A stretch of 64,000 nt of DNA, from assembly GCA_023213395.1 (NCBI GenBank), contig CM041465.1, positions 4,278,001 through 4,342,000 of the forward strand, read 5' to 3'. The notes under the pieces were generated by a model. It saw nothing but the letters and a program-made list of their open reading frames with translations, searched no databases and was not told the origin of the DNA. Shown here in pieces: positions 11,301 through 23,799 of the stretch (its first letter is position 1; each line of letters starts with the position of its first letter). The stretch comes from Cycas panzhihuaensis (lineage: Eukaryota > Cycadophyta). The position numbers and the translations under genes were made by a program.

Positions 11301-11919
11301 CATGCAGTTAATGAAACCAAGTAGTAAGCACTCATGCTTAAGGAACTAGGAGGTTAAGTGATAATCATTAACTTTTGTCTATGGGCTATTAAAGCCACCA
11401 ATGAGTTATAAGGTCATTTGGGACACTAATAGGATTATAGGGAAAATGATCTTTTGTGTCCATTTAAGAGTAATAAATTATAAAGAAAGGTTGTTATATA
11501 ATTATTTTCTCTTGAGACATTAGTACTGTAGTACTCTTTAGTTCTCTTTTGTGTTTATCTACTCTCTTTGGTGTACTTCACTTCTATATTTGACTTTTAT
11601 TAATAATACAAGTGCTACAATTTCCTACTTATCTTTCCATTATTATTTTTTAGTGTGAGAATAAGTGGGATAGTCATATCCTAAGTAGTATCAAATCTAG
11701 GTTTTAAATCTAGCAAAAGTAGTATGTTCGAAGGAAGCTAAAGAAGAAGGGAAATATTTACCCCGGTATATCATTATAAATCTTTCTGTATAAGTTCTAT
11801 TTTATTTCAAGTTCTATTTAATTTTAATGAAAATCTAACAAGCTACAAGCAGGCAATAAAGTCCCACCATATCCATCTCCTTTCTCCTATTGGTTAGATA
11901 GAGACCCTATATTAAAGGT
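8312..11919. repeat. Tandem 3.6-kb unit, copy 2 (chimeric)
   Basis: Second tandem copy, 3608 bp, with the same contents as copy 1. Its first ~330 bp carry the variants of copy 3 (gaaagaag, tatgagtg, gctctaacccca). From about 8685 it carries the variants of copy 1 (cactaagttcc where copy 3 has cactgagttcc) and lacks the ~23-bp insertion that copy 3 has near 12630. The switch falls between 8641 and 8684, as expected if this copy arose by unequal crossing-over between two older copies. Confidence 0.9.
8934..9681 (-). pseudogene. Ty3/gypsy gag remnant, element D (tandem copy 2)
   Basis: Copy of the 5330-6077 fragment carried in the second tandem unit, with only a few base differences. It has the same ATA start (9681) and the same stops. 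It adds no coding capacity. Confidence 0.65.
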
Positions 11920-12539
11920 CTTTCCTTATAAAGTTAGTTTTTTAAATCCTTTCATTTAAAACAAGAGTTTTACTTTAAGAGTTTTGAAAGAAGTCTTATT
12001 TAGTTTTAAATGTTTTTTTCTTTAACAAAAAGGAAAAGAAAATGTGTGCTTTCCTATCTTAATTAGTTTGATGGTATGATTTTCTTTAGTTTAGTTAGTA
12101 CTCTTTTTTATATAAATTAATCTTATGAAGTGTATGATATTATGAGTGTTTGATAACTTTTCCTTTAACCAAGTAAACTTAAAATATTGAATGTTATAAA
12201 GGAAGGAATAAAAAAAAAAAAACATTGTTAGTATAGCTCTAACCCCAGATCTGCTCTACTGGACTATGTAGGCTAGTGTATTCCTTCACTGAGTTCCATT
12301 CATATACCTTAGCCTATTATTCTCTATACCAAAAATCACATAACCAAGTGGAGACTCCTTCTTAAGAGTTGGTGAAAGTGGTCCTAGGGTTCTTATAGGT
12401 TGATATATCTCCTAATATTTAGTTGAAATAAAAGAAATATAAAGTTATTAAGAGGTACTTGACCTAGACTGATTCCCAAACACCTAGTTCTCTAAATGAT
12501 ACATGCAAAATCATCATTATACTATTAGATAATGATGTA

Positions 12540-13310
12540 GGTTAAATGTTTGGTCTTATTAAGGAAAATTTGGGCACTCTATTATAAATTCTACTTTCAT
12601 TATGTTTCCCATGGAGATAGACACTCTTAGAGTTGTTAGAGGAACCATTTTAAGCCTTATTTATGTGTGATCTTGTAGGCTAGATGCATACACATCAATA
12701 AGAGTGTGTTGATTAAGGGATAGTAAAACTCAATTTTGTATGGCCTAAAATTTGTAACTTTATACTTTAATTAATAATGTATTCTTAAGATAGTAAGTTA
12801 ACTAAAGAAGGATTGGTTCTAGGTATCTTTATATTGGCCAAAGAAGCATTTTAAAAATGAGTTTAATGATTGGTTGGTGGGATTTTCATATTGCCATTAA
12901 TAAAAATAATGACATACTTTGCCTTTAAGGTGAGGATAAGAAAAGAGGAGTTTTTAATTAAGGGGTAGAAGATTGAGGCTAAAGTAAGACTCTAACTTGT
13001 TAATTTATCTTTATTAGGATTACTTATTAAGATCATGGTAAAAAGTGAGAATAGTAATCTTTTGATGGAGTGGATGATGATGTGTTAGAGGAATAAGAAG
13101 GGAAGGTGAAGGTGGAGGTAAGATGTGAGCTTAATTTGAGGATGATGCTATACTGGACATCTATTTCAACATATTAGATATTTTCATTAATAGTTTTACC
13201 ATCTCCTTTATTATGTTAGTGGTAGAGTCATTCAAACTATTAAACCAATCATTTAAATTACTACATTAAGTATCCATTGTTACACTTCGATCTACATGAG
13301 TAGGAGCTAT
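12540..13310 (-). pseudogene. Ty3/gypsy gag remnant, element D (tandem copy 3)
   Basis: Third copy of the gag fragment. It carries the extra block near 12630 and scattered substitutions. The start corresponds to 13310. It is as broken as the other copies. Confidence 0.6.
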
Positions 13311-14929
13311 TAGATCAGCTACTAAAATAATTTAAGAGAAAGGCACTTTAAGAAAGGGGGTTAAGAAAGAAGAAGAGGGTTTCAAAGGAAGAAGGGAGTT
13401 AAATAGAAAGAATGGGATTAAAGAGTTGGGAGATGATGTATAGGGGTGGGAGGGGGTGTTTATATCCTATTAACTACTTATAAACCTCTACAAGTTGTCT
13501 TTAGACTATTTCCCTAAAAAAACTTTATAATGACCTCACTTAGTGTACTAAGGAAAGTGTGAAGATCTTATCAGGATGATGTAGGTGAGATTATATGTGA
13601 AATTTGGGCTATGGGATCCATTGGCTACCTATATGTTGTTTTTCACTAAAATTTAGGGTTTAAACTAACCTAATGCAAAATTATCAATGTGATGTACTTA
13701 TTAAAATAAGGTAAACAAAATATAAGGGTAAGATTTTCAATCTAGTATCTAGTGATGAGGGTTTTTTAAGTCTACTATTAAAGGTTTGGATAGGATAAAA
13801 TCTATAAACAATGATTTTGAATAGTTGTAATAGTTAAAATTTACATAGCCTATTTTTAGACAAACTTTTGACCCAACAATTACCTGGTTTGTATGCCCTC
13901 CTATAAACTTATCTATTATTAATAATTCCTAGCTAAATATCTTAAGGAACTAACTATGGAGGGTTACCATACCTATAGTTTCACTATCTATGTCTAAGGT
14001 GTTTGTAAAGGGTAACTTCCTAGTGCTAACTACTAATTAGTGCACTACAAGGTTATAAGCAAGTGTCTATTTACCTATTCTAGGTTATAGGAAGAAAACT
14101 ATAGGCCCCCCCCTATACTCAAGGGTATATGGAAGCTTAATTTCATACATGGTTATTATCTAAAGCCTTAATATTAGTAGATGAATTATCTTACTTCATG
14201 TGTTGGCATATACCCAAGTATATTTAGCTAGAAATAATTAGCTTCTCATGTATATTTTAAAACCCATAGAATAGTATTTCTACTTAGAGATCTATAGAGG
14301 AATGGAAAAAATAAAGGTTATAAACAAATAGTGGTTCTTTATATAACCTTTACAAAAGATAACATAATAGTACAAAGTTTTTTTTTTTTTCCTTTTTTAT
14401 TTATAAAAATAATAAGAGAAAGGGGGCGTGAAATATCACCAATGGGAAATAAAAAAGAATTCCACATTTTGCTTCTTTCAACTTGATTTCATTTATACTT
14501 CACTTTTGAGTTCACCTTGTTACTATAGAAAGGATCTTTGAGCTAAGATCTGATATGAGTTAAGACATACCTATCCTAATAATTGCCATAAACTATGCAA
14601 AGCAATATCTCAAAGGACATAATGCATATGATCAGGATGTATCAAATCACTTTTATTAATAGAAAGAAATTGAATACATAATAGAGCACCAAAGAGAACC
14701 AAATGTAGTATCACATTATACTAAGTATACAAGATTTGAAATATAAAATAAACCATACTCTACTTTTATAATGCCTTATATAAATAAGAGTGGCCTCTCT
14801 ATAAGAATACCATTAGAAGGAGCAAGTGACCAATATACATGTTAATGGATAGCACTAATTATTATATTATATATTTATGTAAACTAGCAGATAGATCTTG
14901 CGGCTAAGATAGTTATTATTATATGACCA

Positions 14930-15312
14930 CATGCAGTTAATGAAACCAAGTAGCAAGCACTCATGCTTAAGGTGCTAGGAGCTTAAGTGATAATCATTAA
15001 CTTTTGTCTATGAGCTATTAAAGCCACTAATGAGTTGTAAGGTCATTTGGGACACTAATAGGATTATAGGGAAAAGGCTCTTTTGTGTCCATTTAAGAGT
15101 AATAAATTATAAAGAAAGATTGTTATGTAATTATTTTCTCTTGAGACATTAGTACTTTAGTACTCTTTAGTTCTCTTTTGTGTTTATCTATTCTCTTTGG
15201 TGCACTTCACTTCTATATTTGACTTTTATTAATAATACAAGTGCTATAATTTCCTACTTATCTTTCCATTATTATTATTTAGTGTGAGAATAAGTGGGAT
15301 AGTCATATCCTA
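14930..15312 (+). repeat. Gypsy A 5' LTR (within tandem copy 3)
   Basis: About 385 bp, from tatatgaccac to catatccta. It matches the 3' LTR at 57346-57733 along its length: gaccacat near the start, then a gtgataatcattaac block, a ctctttagttctcttt block, and gtgtgag...atagtcatatccta at the end. A decayed initiator-Met PBS (tagtatcaaatctagg) follows at 15315. Confidence 0.75.
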
Positions 15313-16820
15313 AGTAGTATCAAATCTAGGTTTTAAATCTAGCAAAAGTAGTATGTTCGAAGGAAGCTAAAGAAGAAGGGAAATATTTACCCTGGTATAT
15401 CACTATAAATCTTTTTGTATAAGTTCTATTTTATTTCAAGTTCTATTTAATTTTAATGAAAATCTAACAAGCTACAAGTAGGCAATAAAGTCCCACCCTA
15501 TACCTCTCCTTTCCCCTATTGGTTAGATAGAGACCCTATATTAGGGGTCTTTAAACATAAGAGAAATCTATCATTTTGAGCTACGTGTGCATGGCCATAA
15601 ACTCATACATGAAGAAAAGTGGTATAATAATACTTACACAAGCTTTAGATAGAACTTGACTATATAAGTGAGCTTTCACATATCCTTAGGTATATCAAAG
15701 GACTCCTTTAGCATTGCACCACCCCCCACCCCACCACTCCAACTTAAAGTAGGAAATCTATTAGTCATTTCTCCCTATGTGATGTAAAGGTTAATAGTTA
15801 GTTCTTAGAAGATACTCTTCATGAATATCCCTACATGACTTTTGATCTTACAAAGATGTGCATTCCTTCATACGTAGTTATCTAAGATATTTAATTGAAT
15901 AATAGTATTGACAAGAACGTTTAATGAAGGGCCTATATAGCCAAACAATCCTCTGCCAATGGCTAATAGTCTCTCTCTATTTATCTCTATCACTTCCTTA
16001 ATAAAAGTATTTATTACCACTCACTACTATATTTCTAAACTAAAATTTTTTAAAAAGCAATCACTTAGACTATTATACTTCCTAATGTAAACCCCTAAAG
16101 ATGCTCAATATCTGAAGATATACAAGGTAAACCTGCAATAGTAATACCAACTAAAGTTAATAATATACAAGTAGTAATATAATACCTATTTACACAACAC
16201 TATAGCTTCAATTATTCTTGTTCAAATCTTCGACTAAAATTCTAAATTCAATAGCAATTGAGTCCATCCTCCATTTTTAGTCTTCTCTATAAAAAAATTA
16301 AAATTAAAATTAAAAAACAGGAAAAATATCTACAAGGTCACTTCAATAAATACTTCTCTGTTTCTTATGAAACTTATACTATTGAACTCATGACAAAAAA
16401 AACCACCTTATCAATTCATATTTCTTATTTTGACCAATGTATCACATTGATCAGTTTGTACTAAGTTTTAACTACCATTTTGAAAAAAAATTATATGTAC
16501 GACGCTCGTGGATCCCATAGTTAAAACTTTTCACTTAAATCTTACCTATACCATCTCAACTAGTTTTTTGCATTCATTCCAATTTAATAAGTGACTTTCT
16601 TACCTATTTTTGGGGTTAATAGGATATAGACATCTAGGCCCCTGCCCCCTCTCCCCCCTGCCCCCCCCCTTCTTTTAAGTATAAATCCCCACTTCTATAA
16701 GTCATTCTATTTATCTATCCTTGATTTAGTAAATCTCCTTCTATCTTACTCATCCCATTTCTTTATATCTCCTTCTTCTTGTTCACATCCCACTTCTTGT
16801 AATCCTCTTCTTTCTATATA
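15313..16820 (+). other. Gypsy A PBS and leader, with C-rich tract
   Basis: Non-coding leader between the PBS (15315-15330) and the gag ATG at 16821. It contains a C-rich patch near 15718-15735 and a strong C-run tract at 16639-16671, which gives five G-runs on the minus strand and lies about 150 bases upstream of gag. The last ~350 bp match element D (6065-6385 reversed), including a gggatcc landmark. The 68-codon open frame at 16258-16464 has no similarity and is probably chance. Confidence 0.6.
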
Positions 16821-17690
16821 ATGGCTCCTACCTCTCAAGTAGAATGCATTTTTGTATTGGAAACTAATTCTTAGATTTTTAAAAAGAATTAAAGGTTGAC
16901 ATATCTTCCCATATATCTAAGCCAAATATCATTACAATACTAAACCAAATGGCTTAGATGTTAGTGTAATTATCATAGTCAAACTCTACGTCATTAGGCA
17001 ACATGCCTCTAACACAATAGTTGAGTAGCCCTCCCCCACACTAGCCCCTTTACCATAAGATCAATATTCCCATCTTCAATCCAAATCTAAACAGAGATAG
17101 CACTCACACATGGATAAGTAAACTTGAGTCATACTTCTCTCTTAAATCAATGAATGAAGAGGAGTAACCAATATTTGCACCTATTCATATGGAAGGTAGA
17201 GCATATTGTTGGTTCTATTGATGGCAATGGGAATACCCATCAAATAGGACATGGACAAACTTCTTTGTATATATTTTTTATTAGTATGAAAAAACTTGAA
17301 ACTAATATTTCATCAATCAACTTATAAGGCTAAAATAGGTGTTCTTAGTTAATTCTTATACAAATAAATTCTAAACCTTACATAATTACATCTTCCAAAG
17401 TTTAGACAAGTAAACCTAGGTAGAGAATTATGTCATAAACTTAAAAGAGTGTTCTAAATGCACCTAAGAACCATAAAAATTTTAAATCTTAAAGATGTGA
17501 TATACATATCCAAAGTAGTTGAGGTAGAATTAATAATGAAAAGAACATCTTTCTTCTAGTGAGATATTACATGGAACCAACGATTATGATAAGCTAAATT
17601 TCCATAAAAATAACCCCAAATAAATGATCATATGGGCTTGCTATAAAATAGCCTTTAGAAGAACGCATAAATAAGATAATTCAAGTCTCA
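16821..17690 (+). pseudogene. Gypsy A gag (broken)
   Basis: Starts at ATGGCTCCTACC (16821). Around 17100-17260 it reads THTWISKLESYFSL, then PIFAPIHMEGRAYCWF and EYPSNRTWTNFF. These are the conserved tryptophan/tyrosine landmarks of the Retrotrans_gag capsid domain. Multiple stops and frameshifts are present. Gag would form the virus-like particle. No zinc knuckle is clear, though the stretch to 17690 is too decayed to exclude one. Confidence 0.65.
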
Positions 17691-17786
17691 CCTATAAGGG
17701 CATACCGATACATCATAGCTACCCTCTATGTCCAATACTTATAAAAGTAGACACTTGGACATGGTAAGGTTTGTAAAGCCAAGAAA

Positions 17787-18311
17787 ATGATCTCCATAAT
17801 AGATCCTAGCCTTAACCTAAAGTATAACTCTGATTTTGAACTAGAATTTAATAAAGATCCCCATCTAGAAACCCCCTCAACTTTAGAACTAAAAGTCTCC
17901 TTATCTATAGTAGTATCCTCTTTATGCCTCAAACCATTATGTGCTAAAGGAATACTTAAGAAAATACCAATTACCATTTTGATCTATGGTGGTGCATTAC
18001 TAAACTTCATAGATATTTCCTTAGCTAGGTAATTAAATCTTTATATTATCCTAAAAAATAGATCTACGTGTTCCTTGCTTGGCCATTATAAACTTCATTG
18101 TGTTGTAACGATCAAGAACCTCACTATCCAAATTGATACTTATAGGTTAATCTCTATTTTTTATACCGTATCTATTGATAGATTACATGTTATTCTTGGA
18201 GTCCAGTGGCTCCAAATATTAGGTACCTATAAAATAAATAACTCCCCCTCTAGTCCATTCATGTTATTTAAGGATAAAATAGAACGAATCCATAAACTCC
18301 ATGGAATGTAA
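17787..18311 (+). pseudogene. Gypsy A aspartic protease region (broken)
   Basis: Two open fragments (17787-18032 and 18075-18311) match the retropepsin part of gypsy pol. The active-site motif, normally a DSG-type triad followed by NFI, reads ITILIYGGALLNFID at about 17970-18015, so the catalytic Asp is replaced by Tyr. The following landmark HVILGVQWLQILGTY (about 18187-18230) is typical of chromovirus-like proteases and is also present, as VVLGVQWLKPLGTI, in the young chromovirus. Inactive. Confidence 0.75.
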
Positions 18312-18559
18312 CCACCCCCCCTCCTGCACCAATAAACTAATTTACCTAATCTAAATAAGAAAATAACTAAACAACCAAGTAGGTTATATTGTATACATTA
18401 ACAACATCTAAGACCATATAGGCATTCACTTAGATATCTAACATGTGCTTAATAAATATCAATCCATCTTTGCCCTCCTATTAACTGGACTCTAACTAAA
18501 TCATGAGTGTTACCACACCATTAAGCTCAAACCCATGACTTTATAAAAATTCTTACTTT

Positions 18560-19720
18560 TAAAATAATAAGATTGAAAAAATTAGTAATGAGCTAATGGA
18601 AATGAGGGTAACTCAACCTAGAAAAAGCCTATATATTACCCTTATTATGTTAGTTGAAAAAAATAATAGATTATTTAGGATGTATATTGATTATCAAGAA
18701 CTTAATAAAATAACCATAAAAAATAAGTTACCCATCCCAAGAATTAACAACATCTTATACAAGATCCATGATGCTATAATCTTTACTAAGTTGGATCTCC
18801 AATCCATATACTATCAAATCCTAATTGCACCTGAAGATTATCACAAAATAACATTTCACATATCATGGCCACTTTGAATTCCATATTATGCCTTTTAATT
18901 TATGTAATACCCCAACCATGTTTTAGTTCATAATGAAAAATATATTTACCCCTTACCTTAGGAAATTCATTATTATTTTCTTTGATGATATTATCATCTA
19001 TAGTATAAGTATAGCCATTCACACTCACCATTTAGAGATAGTCCTAAAAAGTTTAGCCAAATACCAATTATATACCAAGCTCTCCAAGTGTAAGTTTGGT
19101 AAGGCTAAACTATAATACCTTGGCTATATTATCTTCATAAAGGGTATTTAGATTGACCCTAACAAAATAACAATTATTACTAACTACCCAAACCCAAAAA
19201 ATCTTCTTAGGACTCATAGGATTCTATCGATGGTTCATATAAAAGTATGCAACCTTAATGATACTATTAACCAATTTACTCCAAAAAGATTCTTTCTAAT
19301 GGTCACCCGCTACTAACGATGCCTTTATTCATCTTAAAGAAGTTGTGTCCTCTACTCTACTCTTGGCTATATTAGACATCTCTCAACCATTCCAACTAGA
19401 ATGTGGTGCATTAAGTTTTAAATTAAGTATGATCCTTATGCAAAACCAACATCCCATTGCTTTTAAAAGTAAAAAACTTCAAGACCATATATGTAAGTTA
19501 TCAACATACCTAAAAGAAATGAAGACCATTCTCCATACCATTAAGAAATGGTGATAATATATCAATGAATCAAAATTCACCATCCTAATTAATCACCATA
19601 GCCTCTATCACCTTTTAGACCAACTAGTTCTATTTAAGGAATAGGGCAAGTGGGTGGAGCAACTTTACATTTTCAGCTTCATGATCACTCATAAGAAATG
19701 CCAAGATAATGTAATGACAA
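18560..19720 (+). pseudogene. Gypsy A reverse transcriptase and RNase H (broken)
   Basis: RT motifs are easy to see: [20 protein letters not shown] (about 18678-18737), FTKLDLQSIYYQI (about 18781), and the catalytic block FFDDIIIYS at 18978-19004 with both aspartates kept. YLGYII follows near 19115. RNase H follows from 19345: an ILMQNQHPIAFKSKKL stretch and then the STY..E block. Stops and frameshifts near 18877, 18931, 19112, 19140 and 19553 break the frame. The gene order PR-RT-RNaseH-INT makes this Ty3/gypsy. Confidence 0.85.
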
Positions 19721-19879
19721 ATTATCTTTCCTATGTTCTAACTAACTCATCTCACATTCCTTTATATAAATCCTCCATTCATGCCATCTCCACACCACAC
19801 CCCATATGGGCATAAGACCTAGCTTAGGAAAACCAATCTCAACCAAATTATAACAAATAAGATAACAAAGTTAACACTA

Positions 19880-20402
19880 AAAAAGAATTAATCAATATAA
19901 AATAATTCCCTTCTATATAGAAACTGCATATTCCTCCACCTAATGTCTAATTTTATATCTCAAATCTTAGTATAATGCCACTCTACTCTTTTAGGAGACT
20001 ATCTAGATTTGATAAAACTACTAATGAATTTGATCTAATTTCTTTTAATCGCATACGAAATCATCCATTCTAACATTTATTTCAGAATGGAATACATGTT
20101 AGTATAATAAAGTTGACACCAAATCCCAACCAAGTCTATTATAACCACTCCATCTTTTGTAAGAGAAATGGTAGGATATTGTTATAGACTTTATTGCAGA
20201 TCTCACTCTATTTACTAAGTATGACTCCATATTAGTGATAATTAGCTACTTAATAGAATATGCATACTTTTTACTAGTCCATATTTCATATAAATTATTA
20301 CATATTGTAAATATATATCTTTAAATAATATTTTATTTATATGGATTTTCATCAACTATAGTGTACGAACAAGATTTAATATTCACCAACTTATTTTGGT
20401 AA
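19880..20402 (+). pseudogene. Gypsy A integrase, N-terminal and core part
   Basis: From about 20170 the translation reads VIDFIADLTLFTKYDSILVI, then EYAYF, then DLIFTNLFW at about 20366-20394. These are the first and second catalytic-Asp regions of a gypsy integrase core. The frame stops at 20402, where copia A inserted; the next residues of the same integrase are found from 56219. Stops are present. Confidence 0.8.
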
Positions 20403-20809
20403 TGATGGAAGAATTAATTCATATATTGTAAAGTTAGTTTATCTTAAGGGTATTATATTCATGAATGGGTTAAGTGACAACTTAATGTTGTGAGTCTATG
20501 TATGTGGGAGAATTTTTACGCACAACATTGTAATACATAGATATGGTTAAATCATGTAAGGTGCCAACTATCACCTTATATGATCATCTATTTATTATTC
20601 CTTTAAGCCTCTTATAATTGTTATTTGTTATATATATAAGCCTTTGCATATAATATAATCCTATCTATAATGGATCTTTGTGATTAATAAAGTATAACTA
20701 CTTTGGAGTTTTTTTATAATTTTATTTTCTCCCTTCTTTATTGCATGTTTACTGTGCATGCATGAGATTTGAACTAGGGTTGATGCTAAGACTAATTCTT
20801 AGCCTCTCA
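20403..20809 (+). repeat. Copia A 5' LTR and PBS
   Basis: 407 bp starting tgatggaag and ending ttagcctctca. The PBS tggtatcatagc begins at 20812, one base different from the initiator-Met match TGGTATCAGAGC. A TATA-like tatatataag lies near 20629. The shared part with the 3' LTR is about 85-90% identical by eye; the 5' LTR lacks ~40 bp present near the start of the 3' LTR. Confidence 0.85.
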
Positions 20810-20823
20810 CTTGGTATCATAGC

Positions 20824-22628
20824 ACTCTTTTAGGGCTGACTCCCAACTACTTCTTTAAATTTTCTTAATACTCATTCTTATCTCTCCAAATGACATCTGT
20901 GTCTAGTCTTAATACCTTTATATAATTTAACCTTACCTATGAAAACATATTGTCTCCATGCCAAGAAATTGAATGGTTTCATCACTTTATTCTTGGAACA
21001 ATTGTGATGCACTTGTCATTGACTTGACTACCTTTATATTATTATCAAAATCACCATATTCAAGCATTAAGCCATTAGATTCACTGAGGATCTTTAGTTG
21101 TTAATTTACAAACCTCCCAATTTGGGGAGGAAAAATCTATTTCCTGTCAAAACCAAGTGTTAGGATCTAAAACAAGTTGAAGAGTAGATTATTATATGAG
21201 GATTTCTTCTATGTGAGCTATCAAATGGATCATCTTCATGGCTTCTATATGTAAGCTATATTGTGGACTACCTTTGCATAAGCTACTCCCTTCTCATGGC
21301 TTTGTTACATGATTATGCAATTATATTATTTGGATTTCCTTTATGTGATTGTATAAAGCCCCTCTCATGGCTCCTTATCATAGCCACATTGGCTCCATAG
21401 CTTTAAATTACAACCTCTTAATACCTAATCATCACAAAATCCTCTATATTTTTTAACAGAGCTCTCATTCTTTGCATGGGTTGCTTCTCTTCTACGTGAG
21501 CTAATAAATCATCTCTTCACAGCATATCTTAGAATCAATCCATAAGCTACTATTCTTCCTCTTTGATTATCACACATAGGTGAATATGTAGGTCAACATG
21601 TAGGCACTATGATCTTATTACCTCCAGAGATTAGACATTAATTTATTTGGATTGAATTGATTAAACTGCAAAGGAGGATTTACGCAACTTCACTAGTTTT
21701 ATCTCATTTTAGTTCACTATCTACTTGGTGAAACTATTGCATATGACTACTCATTATGATCTTGGTTATATGATCCTCTCACTGAAAGACACATATTGAG
21801 ATTTCATAGCTCTAATAAAGAGATCTAGCCCTTAGTATCCACACCTATCTCGTCATTTTTTTAAAACACATGTTTTTAATTTTTATTTTTATAGAGTTTA
21901 AAAACTTTAGGTTATATAAATCAAAATATCACCAAAATATTCCTTTTTTAATAAAGTACCCTAATCCAAAGTTATATATTTTATCATTTTTTAATCATTT
22001 TCTAACTTGTTAAGCTTATTTTTCAGTCAATTTAAGCCATTTTTTTAGAATTTTTTTCTATTTTTATTGCTTAAAACATAAAATTTTAATACTTTAATGA
22101 TAAAAATCTTTAAAATTTTGAAACATTAAAAAGATAACATCCTAATTGAACAACCTTATTACTAGCCTTGCAAGGGGAATAGTTAGGACCCCTGAAGTTG
22201 CCACTCCACACATGCTAATGAGCTTTCTACAATTCCATAAACAATAAAGAAAGACACTAGCTATCTGGTGTATTAAGTGGTACACTAAGGTGTTATACTA
22301 AAATCCTTAGAGTTTGGAGTCTAGGATAGAACTAGAGGGGGTGAGTGCCTTAGTTGTTAAGTGTGCCTTTAGATGAGAATCTATCATTTATGTTATAAAT
22401 CTAGTGTAGGTGGGTCAATGGTGTCAAGGGGTAATTAAGACTTCTACAATGCCTATGTACCTTTGGGTATATTGGGTTCCTAGACTACCATTTATGAGCA
22501 AGTATACCATTAAATAAGACCATCTCAACTACTAGAGGCTATTAGGATTGGAGACACTAAGACATAAATCCTAGATTAACATACCTTTTTACGTAAATAG
22601 GACATATATTTTAGATATTATAGCACTT
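20824..22628 (+). other. Copia A long leader, no gene seen
   Basis: About 1.8 kb between PBS and gag, unusually long for a copia leader. The phrase catggctcct/catggcttc with nearby gtgagcta/taagcta recurs loosely between 21180 and 21500. 21870-22130 is extremely AT-rich. 22140-22620 has a different, less AT-rich texture and could be an unrecognised insertion. No coding similarity is visible. Confidence 0.4.
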
Positions 22629-22629
22629 T

Positions 22630-23300
22630 AGATGGTTGCAGCTAATACAATTAAACTTTCTAGTAGTGATAATTTCTTAGCTTGGAAGAAATAATTCAAG
22701 AACATATTAATAATAAATAAACTTTGGCCTTATGTTTCTAGAAAAATTCCTATGCCAGTTTCCATTTAATATCTTAATGATCTTCATAATGTCATTCCTC
22801 CTAATCCTAATATTGTAGATGCCTTTAAAGAGTTTGATGAAGTTGCCCTTAACTTTTATACTTATCCTATGAAGGTAATGTTGATCAAAACATTGAACAA
22901 GCCCTTACCTCAGTTGATGCTTAGAATATCATTTGTGCACTTTATGAGAGGGGAAATATAATACTAGGGTATTTATACTTAAAGAACAACTCTACTATAC
23001 TCTATTTATAGGATCTATTATAGCAAACTTGACACAAATTAAGGTGATCAAAAATTAGTTAGTAGTTTTGGGTCAGCCACCAGATGATAGTGACCTCATA
23101 TCCAGTATAGTGAATATTTTTCCACCTAGACATAATTCCCTCATATCTAATCTATCTCATATAGATCAACTTGCCACTCTTGATTTCAATACATTTGAGA
23201 ATCTATTACTCCAAAAAGAATACATTCTAAATAAATCAAGGAATCTAGGTGCATCTGCTTCTATATTAGCATTTATAGCTCATCATAGAGGATGATAATA
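22630..23300 (+). pseudogene. Copia A gag (broken)
   Basis: Begins around 22634 with VAANTIKLSSSDNFLAW, the usual copia gag opening in which a ligand-like stretch is followed by N(F/Y)..W. The open fragment 23068-23295 (GQPPDDSDLISSIVNIFPP, then LDFNTFENLLLQKE) matches the C-terminal part of the UBN2-type gag domain. Stops and a frameshift separate the parts. No zinc knuckle is clear downstream. Confidence 0.7.
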
Positions 23301-23799
23301 ATATTCATATTTGACCCAACAATTTAGTTTAATGAATTTAAACTAGTAGTCATACTAGCAATGTTAGTCTCAACCACAATATACTCCATAGATTATAAAT
23401 TACTATTATGGAAAAACTAGACATATTACAACCGATTATAGGAAAAAGAGAGTTAACCTTCAATAATAATAGTTTTGAAACTATCCTACCATACATGTAA
23501 TCAAAATTATGGATACGATAATTACCAAGGACCACAAAGGTAAAATCAACTTAACTATTAAGGACCAAGGAGACAAAATCAAAGTGCTCCTTAAGGTAAC
23601 TAGCATGATACGAATTATAATTAGAGATAGAATTTAAATCAATGTGGCCATATGGCCAAGTTACAAATTCTCTTTTTTGTTACATTAATAACTCAACATT
23701 CTAATATATCTTAGTTGATTAATTTAGGTTCCCCTTAATATATGATGGGTTTAGAAGAACTTATTATAAATATAAGACTAATATAGGATTAATCAATTA

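Larger units (their letters stand above)
11920..15548. repeat. Tandem 3.6-kb unit, copy 3, running into gypsy A
   Basis: Third tandem copy, 3629 bp. It begins like copy 2 and then differs from copies 1 and 2 at a few percent of sites, including an extra block near 12630. Its right end (from about 14930) is the true 5' LTR and start of the leader of gypsy A, and element A continues beyond 15548. The unit junctions share only a short ctttc/ctttaa word, so the original duplication had at most four bases of microhomology. Confidence 0.9.

Noticed and set aside
14300-14930. Remainder of gypsy C reverse transcriptase left of gypsy A
   Set aside because: Minus-strand translation gives no RT motifs; the sequence aligns with an LTR of the gypsy A family.
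16258-16464. 68-codon plus-strand frame before gypsy A gag
   Set aside because: Lysine/isoleucine-rich translation of AT-rich leader with no domain and no counterpart in element D.
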